Source of the DNA: Pseudomonas sp. PICF141
Lineage (GTDB): Bacteria > Pseudomonadota > Gammaproteobacteria > Pseudomonadales > Pseudomonadaceae
Direction: 5' to 3'
Assembly: GCF_002286815.1 (NCBI RefSeq)
Contig: NZ_MUNM01000041.1
Coordinates: 1 to 52,480, forward strand
DNA length: 52,480 bases
Shown here: in pieces, positions 18,457 through 30,412 of the stretch
Layout: every line of letters starts with the position of its first letter
Position numbering within the stretch: the stretch's first letter is position 1
Made by a program: the position numbers and the translations under genes
Notes under the pieces: model-generated
Told to the model about the DNA's origin: nothing
The model's database searches: none
What the model saw: the letters and a program-made list of their open reading frames with translations, nothing else

Positions 18457-18961
18457 GAACGGCTTCTCCGGTTTTCTTACTTTTGAACATATCCAGTGCA
18501 AGCATTACGGCACCGACAGTGATTGCACTGTCGGCAAAGTTGAACGCCGGGAAATACCAGCGGTTCTGCCAATGCACCAGAATGAAATCGATCACATGGC
18601 CCAGGGCTATGCGGTCGTACAGGTTGCCCAGCGCGCCACCCAGCACCAGCGCCAAGGCGACCGCCAGCCAGGTTTCGTTACGTCCCAGGCGCTTGAGCCA
18701 GACCACCAGCACGGCACTGACCACCACCGCGATCAGGGCGAACAGCCAGCGCTGCCAGCCCGAGCTGTCAGCCAGGAAACTGAACGCCGCGCCGGTATTG
18801 TAGGCCAGGGTCCAGCTGAAGTAATCGGGGATCACCACGATTTGCTGGTACATGCTCAGCGAGCCTTCGAAGTAGAACTTGCTGGCCTGGTCGATGACCA
18901 GGACCAGCAAACTCAACCAGAGCCAGCTCAGCCGTCCGAAACGGCCAACGGCGTTAGGCAT
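18449..18961 (-). CDS. lspA: lipoprotein signal peptidase LspA (signal peptidase II)
   Basis: Inner-membrane aspartyl protease that removes signal peptides from prolipoproteins (for example BamD encoded here). The 170-residue product has four membrane helices and the family motifs [28 protein letters not shown], with catalytic Asp125 (GHVIDF), and FNFADSAI with catalytic Asp144. The ATG overlaps the ileS stop region by 8 bp and the 3' end overlaps fkpB by 8 bp, so ileS-lspA-fkpB translation is tightly coupled. Confidence 0.98.
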   Translation of the reverse strand: MPNAVGRFGRLSWLWLSLLVLVIDQASKFYFEGSLSMYQQIVVIPDYFSWTLAYNTGAAFSFLADSSGWQRWLFALIAVVVSAVLVVWLKRLGRNETWLAVALALVLGGALGNLYDRIALGHVIDFILVHWQNRWYFPAFNFADSAITVGAVMLALDMFKSKKTGEAVHD

Positions 18962-21785
18962 AGTGACGGACCTCGCCAGCGCCGCTGATGTTGTCGACGC
19001 AACGACCGCAGATTTCCGGATGTTCCGGGTTTACCCCAACGTCTTCACGGCAATGCCAGCAACGGGCGCACTTGGCATGGCTCGACTTGACCACTTTAAG
19101 CTTCAGGCCGCCAACTTCGGTGACCACTGCGTCGGCCGGAGCCTGCACGAACGGTGCAACGGCGGCCGTCGAGGTGATCAGCACAAAGCGCAACTCGTTG
19201 CTCAGCTTGGCCAGGTCGGCGCTCAGGGACTCTTCGGCGAACAGCGTCACTTCGGCTTGCAGATTGCCACCGACGGCCTTGGCCGCGCGCTGGATTTCCA
19301 TTTCCTTGTTGACCGCCACCTTCACGTCCATGATGCGATCCCAGTAGGCGCGCCCCAGTTCGAAGCCTTCCGGCAGTTCGGTCAGGCCTTCGTACCAGGT
19401 GTTGAGCATGACGGATTCATTACGCTCGCCCGGCAGGTACTGCCACAGCTCGTCGGCGGTGAACGCCAGGATCGGCGCGATCCAGCGCACCAGCGCTTCG
19501 CTGATGTGATACAGCGCGGTTTGCGCCGAACGACGGGCTTTGCTGTTGGCGCCAGTGGTGTACTGACGGTCCTTGATGATGTCGAGGTAGAAACCACCCA
19601 GCTCCTGCACGCAGAAGTTGTGAATCTTGGAGTAAACATTCCAGAAGCGGTATTCGCCGTAGTGCTCTTGCAACTCGCGTTGCAGCAGCAGGGTGCGATC
19701 CACGGCCCAACGGTCCAGCGCCAGCATTTCTTCGGCCGGCAGGATGTCGGTAGCCGGGTTGAAACCGGTCAGGTTGGAAAGCAGGAAACGCGCGGTGTTA
19801 CGGATTCGCCGGTAGGCATCCGCGCTACGTTGCAGGATCTGCTCGGAAACCGCCATTTCACCCGAGTAGTCAGTGGAAGCGACCCACAGACGCATGATAT
19901 CGGCGCCCAGGGTGTCGTTGACCTTCTGCGGCGCGATCACGTTGCCCAAGGACTTGGACATTTTGCGGCCGGACTCGTCGACGGTGAAACCGTGGGTCAG
20001 CAGTTCGCGGTACGGCGCGTGGTCATCGATGGCACAACCGGTCAGCAACGAGGAGTGGAACCAGCCACGGTGCTGGTCCGAACCTTCCAGGTACAGGTCG
20101 GCACGCGGACCGGTTTCGTGGCCTATCGAATGCGAGCCGCGCAAGACGTGCCAGTGCGTGGTGCCCGAGTCGAACCAGACGTCCAGGGTGTCGCTGATCT
20201 TGTCGTACAGCGGCGCTTCTTCCCCGAGCAATTCGGCGGCGTCCATCTTGAACCAGGCTTCGATGCCTTCGACTTCGACCCGTTGGGCGACGATTTCCAT
20301 CAATTCGACCGTGCGTGGATGCAGCTCGCCGCTTTCCTTGTTCAGGAAGAACGGGATCGGTACGCCCCAGTTGCGCTGACGGGAGATGCACCAGTCCGGA
20401 CGGTTGGCGATCATCGAGTGCAGACGCGCCTGGCCCCAGGCCGGAACGAATTTGGTCTCTTCGATGGCCTTGATTGCCCGCTTGCGCAGGGTTTCGCCGG
20501 TTGCAGGCTCTTTGTCCATGCCGATGAACCATTGCGCGGTGGCGCGATAGATCAGCGGGGTCTTGTGACGCCAGCAGTGCATGTAGCTGTGTTCGATGGT
20601 GGTGGTATGCAGCAACGCGCCGACTTCGGTCAGTTTGTCGACGATGGCCGGGTTGGCCTTCCAGATGAACTGGCCGCCGAAGAACTCCAGCGACGTCGCG
20701 TACACGCCGTTACTTTGCACCGGATTGAGGATGTCATCGTTGACCATGCCATAAGCTTTGCAGGTCACGAAGTCGTCGACGCCGTAGGCTGGCGCGGAGT
20801 GAACCACGCCAGTGCCTGCGCCCAGTTCAACGTAATCAGCCAGGTAAACCGGCGACAGACGATCGTAGAACGGGTGGCGGAAATTGATCAGCTCCAGTGC
20901 CTTACCGGTGGTGGTCGCAATGACCGAGCCTTCCAGGCTGTAACGGGCCAGGCACGATTCGACCAGCTCTTCAGCCAGTACCAGCAGTTTGTCGCCCACG
21001 TCGACCAGGGCATAGTTGAACTCTGGGTGAACGTTCAGCGCCTGGTTGGCCGGAATAGTCCACGGGGTGGTGGTCCAGATCACGATCGAAGCAGGTTTGT
21101 TTAGCGATGGCAGACCGAACGCGGCAGCCAGTTTGGCTTCATCAGCGATTGGGAAGGCCACGTCGATGGTCGCGGATTTTTTGTTCTCGTACTCGACTTC
21201 CGCTTCAGCCAGGGCCGAACCGCAGTCAAAGCACCAGTTCACAGGCTTCAGGCCCTTGAACACGAAGCCACCCTTGACGATTTCCGCCAGGGCGCGGATT
21301 TCACCGGCTTCGTTTTTGAAGTCCATGGTCTTGTACGGGTTGGCGAAGTCGCCCAACACGCCCAGACGAATGAATTCGGACTTCTGGCCTTCGATCTGCT
21401 CGGTGGCGTAGGCACGGCACAGTTCGCGAGTCTTGTCCGCGCCCAGGTTCTTGCCGTGGGTCACTTCGACTTTGTGCTCGATCGGCAGACCGTGGCAATC
21501 CCAGCCCGGCACATAAGGCGCGTCGAAACCCGACAGGGTTTTCGAGCGGATGATCATGTCCTTGAGAATCTTGTTCAGCGCATGACCGATGTGAATCGTG
21601 CCGTTGGCATACGGAGGACCGTCGTGAAGTACGAACTTCGGACGATCCTTGCCAATTTCGCGCAACTTACCGTACAGGCCAATGCTGTCCCAGCGCTGCA
21701 GAATCTGCGGTTCGCGCTGAGGCAGGCCGGCCTTCATTGGGAAGGCGGTGTCCGGAAGGTTTAGCGTGGCTTTATAGTCGGTCAT
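18954..21785 (-). CDS. ileS: isoleucyl-tRNA synthetase IleS
   Basis: Class I aminoacyl-tRNA synthetase charging tRNA-Ile. The 943-residue product has HIGH at 65-68 ([12 protein letters not shown]), a large editing (CP1) domain, KMSKS ([10 protein letters not shown], about 600) and a C-terminal zinc finger of two CxxC pairs (KCARCWHC and EICGRC). The length matches the bacterial (mupirocin-sensitive-type) enzyme. Its ATG directly abuts the ribF stop (TAA-ATG), and its end overlaps lspA. Confidence 0.99.
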   Translation of the reverse strand: MTDYKATLNLPDTAFPMKAGLPQREPQILQRWDSIGLYGKLREIGKDRPKFVLHDGPPYANGTIHIGHALNKILKDMIIRSKTLSGFDAPYVPGWDCHGLPIEHKVEVTHGKNLGADKTRELCRAYATEQIEGQKSEFIRLGVLGDFANPYKTMDFKNEAGEIRALAEIVKGGFVFKGLKPVNWCFDCGSALAEAEVEYENKKSATIDVAFPIADEAKLAAAFGLPSLNKPASIVIWTTTPWTIPANQALNVHPEFNYALVDVGDKLLVLAEELVESCLARYSLEGSVIATTTGKALELINFRHPFYDRLSPVYLADYVELGAGTGVVHSAPAYGVDDFVTCKAYGMVNDDILNPVQSNGVYATSLEFFGGQFIWKANPAIVDKLTEVGALLHTTTIEHSYMHCWRHKTPLIYRATAQWFIGMDKEPATGETLRKRAIKAIEETKFVPAWGQARLHSMIANRPDWCISRQRNWGVPIPFFLNKESGELHPRTVELMEIVAQRVEVEGIEAWFKMDAAELLGEEAPLYDKISDTLDVWFDSGTTHWHVLRGSHSIGHETGPRADLYLEGSDQHRGWFHSSLLTGCAIDDHAPYRELLTHGFTVDESGRKMSKSLGNVIAPQKVNDTLGADIMRLWVASTDYSGEMAVSEQILQRSADAYRRIRNTARFLLSNLTGFNPATDILPAEEMLALDRWAVDRTLLLQRELQEHYGEYRFWNVYSKIHNFCVQELGGFYLDIIKDRQYTTGANSKARRSAQTALYHISEALVRWIAPILAFTADELWQYLPGERNESVMLNTWYEGLTELPEGFELGRAYWDRIMDVKVAVNKEMEIQRAAKAVGGNLQAEVTLFAEESLSADLAKLSNELRFVLITSTAAVAPFVQAPADAVVTEVGGLKLKVVKSSHAKCARCWHCREDVGVNPEHPEICGRCVDNISGAGEVRHYA

Positions 21786-22736
21786 TTAAGGCTCTTCATT
21801 AGCGATTGGCGCTAGGTGCGACAGGGCACGGGCGGCGGCGATATCCGCATTGATCGCCGTCTTAAGCGCCTCCAGAGAGGCGAAACGCTGCTCTTCACGC
21901 AGCTTGTGGTGGAAAACCACCGTCAAACGCCGGTCATACAGATCGCCGGCAAAATCTAAAAGGTGTACTTCGAGGTGGGCTTTGCCATCCCCTTCGACCG
22001 TTGGCCGCACGCCAATATTGGCAACGCCCGGCCAGGTCTTGCCGTCGATGTCGACGCTGACCAGGTAAACCCCGCTCAGCGGCACACGACGACGCTTGAG
22101 CTGCACGTTGGCTGTGGGCGTACCCAATTGGCGCGCCAGCTTCTGGCCATGCAGCACCCGCCCGGCAATCCGGTACGGACGACCGAGCAGCCGCTCGGCC
22201 AAGGCAAAATCGGCAGCGGCCAGGGCGTTACGCACCTGAGTGCTGCTGACACGTATGCCGTCCAGCACAACGGTCTGCGCCGCTTCGACGGTAAACCCCT
22301 GAAGGACGCCGGCCTGTTGCAGGAAATCGAAATCCCCTAGCCGGTCGCAGCCGAAACGGAAATCGTCGCCGACCTCCAGATGCTGCACACCGAGGCCGTC
22401 CACCAGAATAGTATCGACGAATTCACGGGCGCTGAGTTTGCTCAGGCGTTGATTGAACGCCAGGCACAGCACCCGGTCGACGCCCTCTTCGGCCAGCAGC
22501 TGCAGTTTGTCTCGCAAGCGGGCCAGACGCGCCGGAGCGGTGTCCGGGGCGAAGAACTCTCGCGGCTGCGGCTCAAAAATCACTACGCAGCTGGGCACGC
22601 CCAACTCGAGCGCACGCTCACGCAGCCGTGCCAGGATAGCCTGGTGACCACGGTGAACACCGTCAAAGTTGCCAATAGTGGCGACACAGCCCCGATGCTG
22701 GGGGCGCAGGTTGTGGAGGCCTCGAACCAGCTGCAT
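21786..22736 (-). CDS. ribF: bifunctional riboflavin kinase/FAD synthetase RibF
   Basis: Phosphorylates riboflavin to FMN and adenylylates FMN to FAD. The 316-residue product has the nucleotidyltransferase motif ATIGNFDGVHRGHQ in the N-half and the flavokinase motifs GTPTANVQL and GVANIGVRPTVEG in the C-half. I use ATG 22736 (MQLVRGLHN); in-frame starts upstream would add up to 25 residues, some of which (MSKKRV) could be real. A perfect TATAAT lies at 22765-22770 on the minus strand but with no good -35 box. No FMN riboswitch is recognisable. Confidence 0.96.
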   Translation of the reverse strand: MQLVRGLHNLRPQHRGCVATIGNFDGVHRGHQAILARLRERALELGVPSCVVIFEPQPREFFAPDTAPARLARLRDKLQLLAEEGVDRVLCLAFNQRLSKLSAREFVDTILVDGLGVQHLEVGDDFRFGCDRLGDFDFLQQAGVLQGFTVEAAQTVVLDGIRVSSTQVRNALAAADFALAERLLGRPYRIAGRVLHGQKLARQLGTPTANVQLKRRRVPLSGVYLVSVDIDGKTWPGVANIGVRPTVEGDGKAHLEVHLLDFAGDLYDRRLTVVFHHKLREEQRFASLEALKTAINADIAAARALSHLAPIANEEP

Positions 22737-22866
22737 AACGCGCTTCTTGCTCATAAAGTGGCCGATTATAACCACACCCGGCGGCCGACGACAGGCAACA
22801 CCGTAACCCAAAATGATCGAGCCGACAAAACCATCGGCCCGCCCGTGTTTTATCGAGGCAAAAGCT

Positions 22867-24405
22867 TCAGTTCAAAGCCTTGCGATTGAAGTCGCGCAAA
22901 CGGAAGCCCATCAACAGCAACATGCCGAAATAGACCACCACGCCGGCGATCACCAATGCGCCCAGTCGCAGTAAACGCTCTGGCATATGCCCTTGCGCCC
23001 AAGCCGGCATAAAGTGCATTGCGCCCAGCAATACCGCGGACATCACCGCCACCGCCACCAGCAGTTTGAGACCGAACTTCGCCCAGCCCGGTTGCGGCTG
23101 ATACATCTGCTGCTTGCGCAGTTGATAGAACAACAGCCCGGCGTTGATGCATGCGCCCGCGCTGATGGCCAGGGCCAGACCGGCATGAGCCAGCGGACCG
23201 ATCAACAACAGGTTGAACAGCTGAGTGACGATCAAGGTGAAAATCGCGATTTTTACCGGGGTGCGGATGTTTTGTTGCGCATAAAAGCCCGGCGCCAGCA
23301 CTTTGATCAGGATAATCCCCAGCAAGCCGACAGAATAGGCAATCAACGCGCGCTGGGTCATGGCCGCATCCAATGCGCTGAATTGGCCGTATTGGAACAA
23401 CGAAACCGTCAGCGGCTCAGCCAGAATCCCCAGCGCCAGGGCGCACGGCAATACCAGCATGAAGCACAGGCGCAACCCCCAATCGAGGATCCGCGAATAT
23501 TCATGGCGGTCCTGACTGGCATAGGTCCTGGCCAGCGTTGGCAGCAGAATCGTGCCCAGCGCCACACCCAGCACACCGGATGGCAATTCCATCAGGCGAT
23601 CGGCGTAATACATCCAGGACACGGAACCGGCCACCAGAAACGAAGCAAATATGGTGTTGATGATCAGCGAAATCTGGCTCACCGAAACGCCGATAATTGC
23701 TGGCAGCATCTGCTTCATGACCCGCCAGACACCGCTATCGCGCAGGCTCAGGCGCGGCAGCACCAACATGCCGATTTTTTTCAGGTGCGGCAGTTGAAAC
23801 AGCAATTGCGCCAGGCCACCCACCAGAACGGCCCAGCCCAGCGCCATGACTGGCGGATCGAAATACGGCGTCAGGAACACCGCAAAGATGATCATGCTGA
23901 CATTGAGCAGGGTCGGCACGAAGGCCGGGACGGAAAAGCGGTTCCAGGTATTGAGAATCGCGCCTGCCAATGAAGACAGGGAAATCAGCAATATATAAGG
24001 GAAGGTGACCCGCAGCAGATCAGTGGTCAGCTCGAATTTTTCCGGGGTTGTGACGAAACCCGGTGCCGTGGCCCAGATGACCCAGGGCGCGGCGAGCATG
24101 CCCAGCGCGGTGACCAACGCCAATACCAGCGTCAGCAGGCCCGAGACGTAGGCAATGAAGGTACGTGTCGCCTCCTCGCCCTTCTGGCTTTTATATTCGG
24201 CCAGAATCGGCACGAAGGCCTGAGAAAATGCTCCCTCGGCGAAAATCCGCCGCAGCAGATTGGGCAGTTTGAAGGCGATAAAGAAGGCATCGGTCGCCAT
24301 TCCGGCACCAAATGCACGAGCGATAAGGGTGTCGCGAACAAACCCCAATACCCGGGAAAGCATCGTGATAGAGCTGACAGCGGCCAACGATTTGAGCAGA
24401 TTCAT
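22867..24405 (-). CDS. murJ: lipid II flippase MurJ (MviN)
   Basis: MOP-superfamily membrane protein that moves the peptidoglycan precursor lipid II across the inner membrane. The 512-residue product has about 14 hydrophobic helices and the family signature at the N-terminus ([45 protein letters not shown]). ATG 24405 starts the protein as [12 protein letters not shown]; a long in-frame extension upstream (57 codons) is not hydrophobic and runs through the repeat-like region, so it is rejected. It heads the leftward string followed by ribF after 130 bp. Confidence 0.97.
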   Translation of the reverse strand: MNLLKSLAAVSSITMLSRVLGFVRDTLIARAFGAGMATDAFFIAFKLPNLLRRIFAEGAFSQAFVPILAEYKSQKGEEATRTFIAYVSGLLTLVLALVTALGMLAAPWVIWATAPGFVTTPEKFELTTDLLRVTFPYILLISLSSLAGAILNTWNRFSVPAFVPTLLNVSMIIFAVFLTPYFDPPVMALGWAVLVGGLAQLLFQLPHLKKIGMLVLPRLSLRDSGVWRVMKQMLPAIIGVSVSQISLIINTIFASFLVAGSVSWMYYADRLMELPSGVLGVALGTILLPTLARTYASQDRHEYSRILDWGLRLCFMLVLPCALALGILAEPLTVSLFQYGQFSALDAAMTQRALIAYSVGLLGIILIKVLAPGFYAQQNIRTPVKIAIFTLIVTQLFNLLLIGPLAHAGLALAISAGACINAGLLFYQLRKQQMYQPQPGWAKFGLKLLVAVAVMSAVLLGAMHFMPAWAQGHMPERLLRLGALVIAGVVVYFGMLLLMGFRLRDFNRKALN

Positions 24406-24546
24406 TGAAAGAGTTTTTGCCTGTCGATAAACAGCAGGCGAACAACGCGCCCACTTATGCGATACTCCGCGCCGCAACAGCACAGAGCCAAAGCTCGCGA
24501 GTTTACAGGTCGCACGCCGGAAAGAAATATCCAGCGCACCGCCCAC

Positions 24547-24667
24547 TTGAAAACGTAGCGAGTGAAGGCAAGACAAGGCGAAAGCAGGCGAGAAAGTGAG
24601 TTGACTTCAGTCAATGAGCATTTCGAGTGAGCTTTCAACGCTGTATTGCCGAGCGCAGTAGTTTTCA
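24547..24667. repeat. imperfect palindromic element between murJ and rpsT
   Basis: About 120 bp with related ends in inverted orientation (TGAAAACGTAGCGAGTG at the left; complement of the right end TGAAAACTACTGCGCTCG) and a nearly central dyad GTTGACT-TC-AGTCAAT. It has no ORF of note. It resembles a small non-coding repeat or MITE remnant more than a promoter. The rest of 24406-24709 shows nothing I can name. Confidence 0.4.
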
Positions 24668-24709
24668 TGGGGTCGGAACCGGCCACTTAGCGGAACGTCT
24701 CTCCCGCCC

Positions 24710-24738
24710 TTGACAAGCCATCAACTCATCGGCATGAT
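24710..24738 (+). promoter_or_regulatory. sigma-70 promoter of rpsT
   Basis: TTGACA (24710-24715) is followed after 17 bp by CATGAT (24733-24738). This gives a leader of about 45 nt before the GTG start of rpsT. Confidence 0.65.
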
Positions 24739-24791
24739 TCGCGGCCTATTTTGTTTGCTATTTCCTAAAAAGTCTTTCGAGGAGCTCGACG

Positions 24792-25070
24792 GTGGCCAAC
24801 TCACCTTCCGCCAAAAAACGTGCAAAACAGGCTGAGAAGCGTCGCAGCCACAACGCCAGCCTGCGTTCCATGGTTCGTACCTACATCAAGAATGTAGTTA
24901 AGGCCATCGACGCAAAAGACGCTGCCAAAGCTCAAGCTGCTTATGTTCTGGCTGTGCCAGTTATCGACCGTATGGCCGATAAAGGCATCATCCACAAGAA
25001 CAAAGCTGCTCGCCATAAGAGCCGCCTGAATGGCCACGTAAAGGCCCTGAACGTTGCCGCTGCTGCCTAA
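24792..25070 (+). CDS. rpsT: 30S ribosomal protein S20
   Basis: Small basic three-helix protein that binds 16S rRNA early in 30S assembly. The 92-residue product begins [17 protein letters not shown] and is Lys/Arg/Ala-rich throughout. The start codon is GTG, preceded by GGAG (GAGGAGCTCGAC). A non-ATG start is common for rpsT and belongs to its translational autoregulation in E. coli. It is a single gene with its own promoter and terminator. Confidence 0.98.
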   Translation: MANSPSAKKRAKQAEKRRSHNASLRSMVRTYIKNVVKAIDAKDAAKAQAAYVLAVPVIDRMADKGIIHKNKAARHKSRLNGHVKALNVAAAA

Positions 25071-25090
25071 GCGACACGCTCATTAAAAAA

Positions 25091-25112
25091 CCGACCTCAG
25101 GGTCGGTTTTTT
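25091..25112 (+). terminator. terminator of rpsT
   Basis: The stem CCGACC/GGTCGG with a 4-nt loop is preceded by A6 and followed by T6, 20 bp after the rpsT stop codon. The flanking A and T runs make it potentially bidirectional. Confidence 0.92.
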
Positions 25113-25164
25113 ATTGCCTGCGATTTCATTTATTCAGAGAGATTTGCTGCGCCCAATCTGGCGT

Positions 25165-25256
25165 CTTCGCGGGCAAGCCTCGCTCCTACAGGCTCGGATT
25201 GATCGCTTATTGTGCGAAAGACTCTATTCCGTAGGAGCGAGGCTTGCCCGCGAAAG
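25165..25256. repeat. inverted REP pair between rpsT and creA
   Basis: Opposite-facing REP units of the GGAGCGAGGCTTGCCCGCG class at 25165-25192 and 25230-25256 lie between convergent rpsT and creA. Confidence 0.9.
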
Positions 25257-25267
25257 CGATTCTCAGA

Positions 25268-25729
25268 TCACTGATGAGCCCACGGCAAAATCGGAATCGC
25301 CGTCACCGCATTCTGCGGACTGCCCTCGATCAAACGATCGCTATAAACCAGATACACCAGCGTATTGCGCTTCTCATCCAGGAACCGCACCACCTGCATG
25401 GTCTTGAACACCAGAGACGTGCGCTCCTTGAACACTTCCTCGCCGTCCCTGAGCTCCCCCTTGAAGTTGATCGGCCCGACCTGACGGCACGCAATGGATG
25501 CTTCTGCGCGATCCTCAGCCAGACCCAGGCCACCCTTTACGCCACCAGTCTTGGCGCGGGACAGGTAGCAGGTCACGCCCTCCACTTTCGGATCATCGAA
25601 TGCCTCGACAACGATACGGTCGTTCGGGCCAACAAATTTGAACACCGTCGACACTTGGCCAATTTCATCGGCCGAGGCCAGCAGCGGCATCGCCAATAAC
25701 AAGCCCAACAATCCTTTTGCCACACGCAT
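25268..25729 (-). CDS. creA: CreA family protein
   Basis: A 153-residue periplasmic protein of unknown biochemical role; the family takes its name from the gene next to creBCD in E. coli. A signal peptide ([20 protein letters not shown]) is followed by family-typical [34 protein letters not shown], cut here only for description. Two conserved cysteines ([10 protein letters not shown] and [10 protein letters not shown]) probably form a disulfide. It starts 12 bp after the proB stop in the same direction and has an AAGGAA site, so it is probably cotranscribed with proB. Confidence 0.92.
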   Translation of the reverse strand: MRVAKGLLGLLLAMPLLASADEIGQVSTVFKFVGPNDRIVVEAFDDPKVEGVTCYLSRAKTGGVKGGLGLAEDRAEASIACRQVGPINFKGELRDGEEVFKERTSLVFKTMQVVRFLDEKRNTLVYLVYSDRLIEGSPQNAVTAIPILPWAHQ

Positions 25730-25741
25730 TCAGGTATTCCT

Positions 25742-26860
25742 TCAGACCAGAATCAGGTTATCGCGATGAACCAGCTCGGGCTCCGCCATGTAACCCAACA
25801 AACCGACAATCGCCTCAGACGACTGACCGATGATTTTTTGTGCCTCCAGAGCACTGTAGTTAGCCAGGCCACGGGCGATTTCACGACCGTCCGGCGCCAC
25901 ACAGACCACCATTTCGCCACGACGGAAACTGCCCTGGACCAGTTTGACGCCCACCGGCAGCAAACTTTTGTTGCCTTGGGACAACGCCGTCACCGCACCC
26001 GCATCCAGCACCAGCGTGCCGCGGGTTTGCAGATGCCCGGCCAGCCATTGCTTGCGCGCCGCCAGCATGCCGCGCTCTGGCGACAGCAAGGTGCCGATGC
26101 GCTCACCTGCTTTGAGACGATCCAGCACGCGATCAATGCGCCCGCCGACGATGATGGTGTGCGCACCGGAACGCGCCGCCAGACGCGCAGCACGCAACTT
26201 GGTCTGCATACCGCCACGGCCCAGCGCACCGCCCGTGCTGCCAGCCACCGCATCCAGCGCCGGATCATCGGCACGCGCCTCGTAAATCAGCTTGGCATCG
26301 GGATTGTTGCGCGGATCGGCATCGAACATGCCGTCGCGATCGGTGAGGATCACCAGCAAATCGGCTTCGACCAGGTTCGCCACCAGCGCCGCGAGAGTAT
26401 CGTTGTCGCCGAAACGGATTTCGTCCGTGACCACGGTATCGTTCTCGTTGATCACCGGGATCACCTTGAGCTCGACCAGCGCGCGCAACGTACTGCGAGC
26501 ATTCAGGTAGCGTTTGCGATCAGACAAATCGTCGTGCGTCAGGAGAATCTGCGCGGTATGCCGGCCATGCTCGGCGAAGCTGGACTCCCAAGCCTGCACC
26601 AACCCCATCTGACCGATGGCGGCAGCAGCCTGCAACTCATGCATTGCACTGGGTCGCACCGTCCAGCCCAGACGGCTCATACCCGCCGCTACCGCCCCGG
26701 AGGACACCAGCACCAGCTCGACACCCGCCTCATGCAGGGCAACCATCTGTTCGACCCAGACACTCATTGCCGCGCGATCCAGGCCTTTGCCGTCCGCCGT
26801 CAGCAAAGCGCTGCCGATCTTCACGACCCAACGCTGCGCACCTGTCACCTTGCTCCGCAT
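25742..26860 (-). CDS. proB: glutamate 5-kinase ProB
   Basis: First step of proline synthesis: ATP-dependent phosphorylation of glutamate, feedback-inhibited by proline. The 372-residue product combines an amino-acid kinase domain ([39 protein letters not shown]) with a C-terminal PUA domain (about 275-372). ATG 26860 gives the length recalled for P. aeruginosa ProB; ATG 26863 and TTG 26869 are one and three codons upstream. It lies downstream of cgtA, separated by a terminator. Confidence 0.96.
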   Translation of the reverse strand: MRSKVTGAQRWVVKIGSALLTADGKGLDRAAMSVWVEQMVALHEAGVELVLVSSGAVAAGMSRLGWTVRPSAMHELQAAAAIGQMGLVQAWESSFAEHGRHTAQILLTHDDLSDRKRYLNARSTLRALVELKVIPVINENDTVVTDEIRFGDNDTLAALVANLVEADLLVILTDRDGMFDADPRNNPDAKLIYEARADDPALDAVAGSTGGALGRGGMQTKLRAARLAARSGAHTIIVGGRIDRVLDRLKAGERIGTLLSPERGMLAARKQWLAGHLQTRGTLVLDAGAVTALSQGNKSLLPVGVKLVQGSFRRGEMVVCVAPDGREIARGLANYSALEAQKIIGQSSEAIVGLLGYMAEPELVHRDNLILV

Positions 26861-26941
26861 CATCTTCAACCTTAGCTTGAGGACAGCACGACCCAGCGCT
26901 GCCCATGACGTTATTCGTGACTACTGATTTCCAGATACTAA

Positions 26942-26965
26942 AACGCCGCTCCAGTGAGCGGCGTT
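26942..26965 (-). terminator. terminator of cgtA
   Basis: The perfect 10-bp stem AACGCCGCTC/GAGCGGCGTT with loop CAGT is followed on the minus strand by TTTTAG. It lies about 20 bp after the cgtA stop codon. Confidence 0.75.
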
Positions 26966-26983
26966 CAAGTTTATCGCAACGGA

Positions 26984-28318
<1,335 letters not shown>

Positions 28319-28355
28319 TCACAAACAGCTTTGCAAGAGACTCACCCCACAAACG

Positions 28356-28384
28356 AAAAAGCCCCGTCGCAAGACAGGGCTTTT
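28356..28384 (-). terminator. terminator of rplU-rpmA
   Basis: The stem AAAAGCCCCGTC/GACAGGGCTTTT (one G-U pair) with loop GCAA is followed by T's on the minus strand. It lies about 15 bp after the rpmA stop codon. Runs on both flanks mean it could work in either direction. Confidence 0.85.
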
Positions 28385-28399
28385 CCAGCAACTACGTAA

Positions 28400-28675
28400 T
28401 TATGCCGCGACGACGTCAGTCTTCGGAACAATGCTTACGTAACGACGACCGAAGGCGCCCTTTACTTCGAACTTGATCACGCCGTCGATTTTAGCGAACA
28501 GAGTGTGATCCTTGCCCATGCCAACGCCGTAGCCAGCGTGGAATTGGGTGCCGCGCTGACGCACGATGATGTTGCCCGGAATGATAACCTGGCCGCCATA
28601 CATCTTCACGCCAAGGCGTTTGGCTTCTGAGTCGCGACCGTTACGGGTACTACCACCAGCTTTTTTGTGTGCCAT
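28400..28675 (-). CDS. rpmA: 50S ribosomal protein L27
   Basis: A 91-residue basic protein whose N-terminal tail reaches the peptidyl-transferase centre. It begins [16 protein letters not shown] as in other Gram-negative L27, with the [17 protein letters not shown] and [12 protein letters not shown] motifs. It is the second gene of the rplU-rpmA operon, 35 bp behind rplU. Confidence 0.99.
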   Translation of the reverse strand: MAHKKAGGSTRNGRDSEAKRLGVKMYGGQVIIPGNIIVRQRGTQFHAGYGVGMGKDHTLFAKIDGVIKFEVKGAFGRRYVSIVPKTDVVAA

Positions 28676-28710
28676 GAGTTCAATTCTCCTAGTGAGGAAT
28701 TAGGCTGAAA

Positions 28711-29025
28711 TTAAGCCTGAATACCGGTGATTTTGATCTCGGTGTACCACTGGCGGTGGCCCATACGCTTCATGTGGTGCTTACGACGACGGAACTTGAT
28801 GATGCGGACTTTATCGTGACGACCTTGGGAGATCACTTCAGCCACAACGGTAGCGCCAGGAACAACTGGAGCGCCGATATTCACGTCGTCGCCATTGGCA
28901 ACCAACAGAACGCGATCAAAAGTAACGGATTCGCCGGTAGCGATTTCCAGTTTTTCGATCTTCAGGTATTCACCTGGAGCAACTTTGTACTGCTTGCCAC
29001 CAGTAACGATTACTGCATAAGACAT
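28711..29025 (-). CDS. rplU: 50S ribosomal protein L21
   Basis: A 104-residue ribosomal protein that binds 23S rRNA with L20. It begins [26 protein letters not shown] and ends in the basic motif [26 protein letters not shown] (described in pieces: [15 protein letters not shown]). ATG 29025 is preceded by CGGAGAAATACC; the 20-codon upstream in-frame extension is not part of L21. A strong divergent promoter drives it through a leader of about 125 nt that is long enough for autoregulation. Confidence 0.98.
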   Translation of the reverse strand: MSYAVIVTGGKQYKVAPGEYLKIEKLEIATGESVTFDRVLLVANGDDVNIGAPVVPGATVVAEVISQGRHDKVRIIKFRRRKHHMKRMGHRQWYTEIKITGIQA

Positions 29026-29157
29026 GGTATTTCTCCGATAATCCTGCTCACCCAGCTCTTTATAAGAAGAGGTATTGGCTGGCATGGCTGCATAAGGCTG
29101 GAAGGCCTGTTTGCAATTGCGTAAGGCAGGTGCTGCCCAGGAAGTTCAGGGTGCGCG

Positions 29158-29186
29158 ATTGTACGCAAGCTGCTTGAGCGTTGCAA
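29158..29186 (-). promoter_or_regulatory. sigma-70 promoter of rplU-rpmA
   Basis: On the minus strand TTGCAA (29181-29186) is followed after 17 bp by TACAAT (29158-29163). It ends 19 bp before the divergent ispB promoter, so the two core promoters sit almost back to back. Confidence 0.75.
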
Positions 29187-29204
29187 GTGGCTGTCTATCG
29201 TGCC

Positions 29205-29233
29205 TTGACACCCGCCGACGTGGGTCCTAGCAT
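29205..29233 (+). promoter_or_regulatory. sigma-70 promoter of ispB
   Basis: TTGACA (29205-29210), 17-bp spacer, TAGCAT (29228-29233), 32 bp before the ispB start codon. Confidence 0.75.
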
Positions 29234-29265
29234 GCCGCGCAACCCTTCTGGAGCAACTGTCGCTG

Positions 29266-30234
29266 ATGCAACCCCAAGCTTTTTACCGCGCGGTGGCGGA
29301 CGATTTTAGCGCCGTCGACGGCATCATCAAGAAACAGCTGACTTCCCGAGTGCCGCTGGTATCGAAAATCGGCGATTACATTACCTCGGCTGGCGGGAAA
29401 CGCCTGCGCCCGTTGCTGGTACTGCTGTGTGGCAAGGCACTGGGCCGCGAAGGCGATGACCTGCGCCTGTTGGCCGCGACCATCGAGTTCCTGCATACCG
29501 CCACCCTGCTGCATGACGACGTTGTCGATATGTCCGGCATGCGCCGTGGCCGCTCGACCGCCAACGCCATGTGGGGCAATGCGCCAAGCGTGCTGGTGGG
29601 CGACTTCCTGTATTCGCGCTCTTTCGAAATGATGGTCGAACTGGGCTCCATGCCGGTCATGAAGATCCTTTCCCAAGCCACGCGAATTATCGCCGAGGGC
29701 GAAGTGCTGCAGCTGTCGAAGGTCCGCGACGCCAGCACTACCGAAGAAACCTACATGGAAGTCATTCGCGGCAAAACCGCGATGCTCTTCGAAGCCTCGA
29801 CCCACAGCGCCGCCGCCCTGGCCGGCGCCACGCCGGAACAGAGCGAAGCATTGCGCACCTTTGGCGATCACCTTGGGGTGGCGTTCCAATTGGTCGACGA
29901 CCTGCTGGATTACCGCGGCGATGCCGAAACCCTGGGCAAGAACGTCGGTGACGATCTGGCCGAAGGGAAACCGACGCTGCCGCTGATCTACACCATGCGC
30001 GAAGGCACTGCGGAGCAGGCTGCACTGGTTCGCCAGGCGATTCAGAAAGGTGGTATCGAAGATCTGGAACGCATTCGTGAAGCTGTTGAAGCGTCCGGCT
30101 CGCTGGATTACACCGCTCAACTGGCCCGCGATTACGTGGCCCGGGCGATCAAATGCCTGGACGCCCTGCCCGCCAGCGAATACCGCGATGCGCTGGTCGA
30201 GCTCAGTGAGTTTGCGGTCGCCCGCACGCATTAA
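29266..30234 (+). CDS. ispB: polyprenyl diphosphate synthase IspB
   Basis: Trans-prenyltransferase that builds the all-trans polyprenyl side chain of ubiquinone (octaprenyl in E. coli; pseudomonads make mainly UQ-9). The 322-residue product has the two aspartate-rich motifs: FARM LLHDDVVD (Asp84/85/88) and SARM QLVDDLLDY (Asp211/212/215), plus GGKRLRP near the N-terminus. It is divergent from rplU with its own promoter, an arrangement shared with E. coli and P. aeruginosa. The exact chain length cannot be read from the sequence by eye. Confidence 0.97.
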   Translation: MQPQAFYRAVADDFSAVDGIIKKQLTSRVPLVSKIGDYITSAGGKRLRPLLVLLCGKALGREGDDLRLLAATIEFLHTATLLHDDVVDMSGMRRGRSTANAMWGNAPSVLVGDFLYSRSFEMMVELGSMPVMKILSQATRIIAEGEVLQLSKVRDASTTEETYMEVIRGKTAMLFEASTHSAAALAGATPEQSEALRTFGDHLGVAFQLVDDLLDYRGDAETLGKNVGDDLAEGKPTLPLIYTMREGTAEQAALVRQAIQKGGIEDLERIREAVEASGSLDYTAQLARDYVARAIKCLDALPASEYRDALVELSEFAVARTH

Positions 30235-30241
30235 TCTGCGC

Positions 30242-30336
30242 CCTGTAGGAACGAGGCTTACCCGCGAAGAGGCCGTGTCAGTCGACATAAGTGTTGTCTG
30301 TTACGCCGCCTTCGCGGGCAAGCCTCGCTCCTACAA
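30242..30336. repeat. inverted REP pair after ispB
   Basis: The left unit (30242-30270) is slightly degenerate (GGAACGAGGCTTACCCGCG); the right unit (30309-30336) is canonical. The spacer between them matches, in inverted orientation, the spacer of the pair at 32498-32591 with only two differences. Confidence 0.9.
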
Positions 30337-30412
30337 ATCATGTGTCGCCCCCTCCCCGTATAAACCCTATATAATGTGCGCTTTTTAGCCATCCTGAACC
30401 CAAGGAGCTTTA

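Noticed and set aside
18879..21104. 741-codon open frame opposite ileS
   Set aside because: Antisense shadow of ileS; no ribosome-binding site or family signature, and ileS is complete.
22737..22866. FMN riboswitch before ribF
   Set aside because: The gap is 130 bp, inside a gene string, and lacks the conserved RFN element blocks.
25742..26869. Longer proB start at TTG 26869
   Set aside because: ATG 26860 gives the family length and N-terminus MRSKVTGA; the earlier start adds only three residues with a weak codon.
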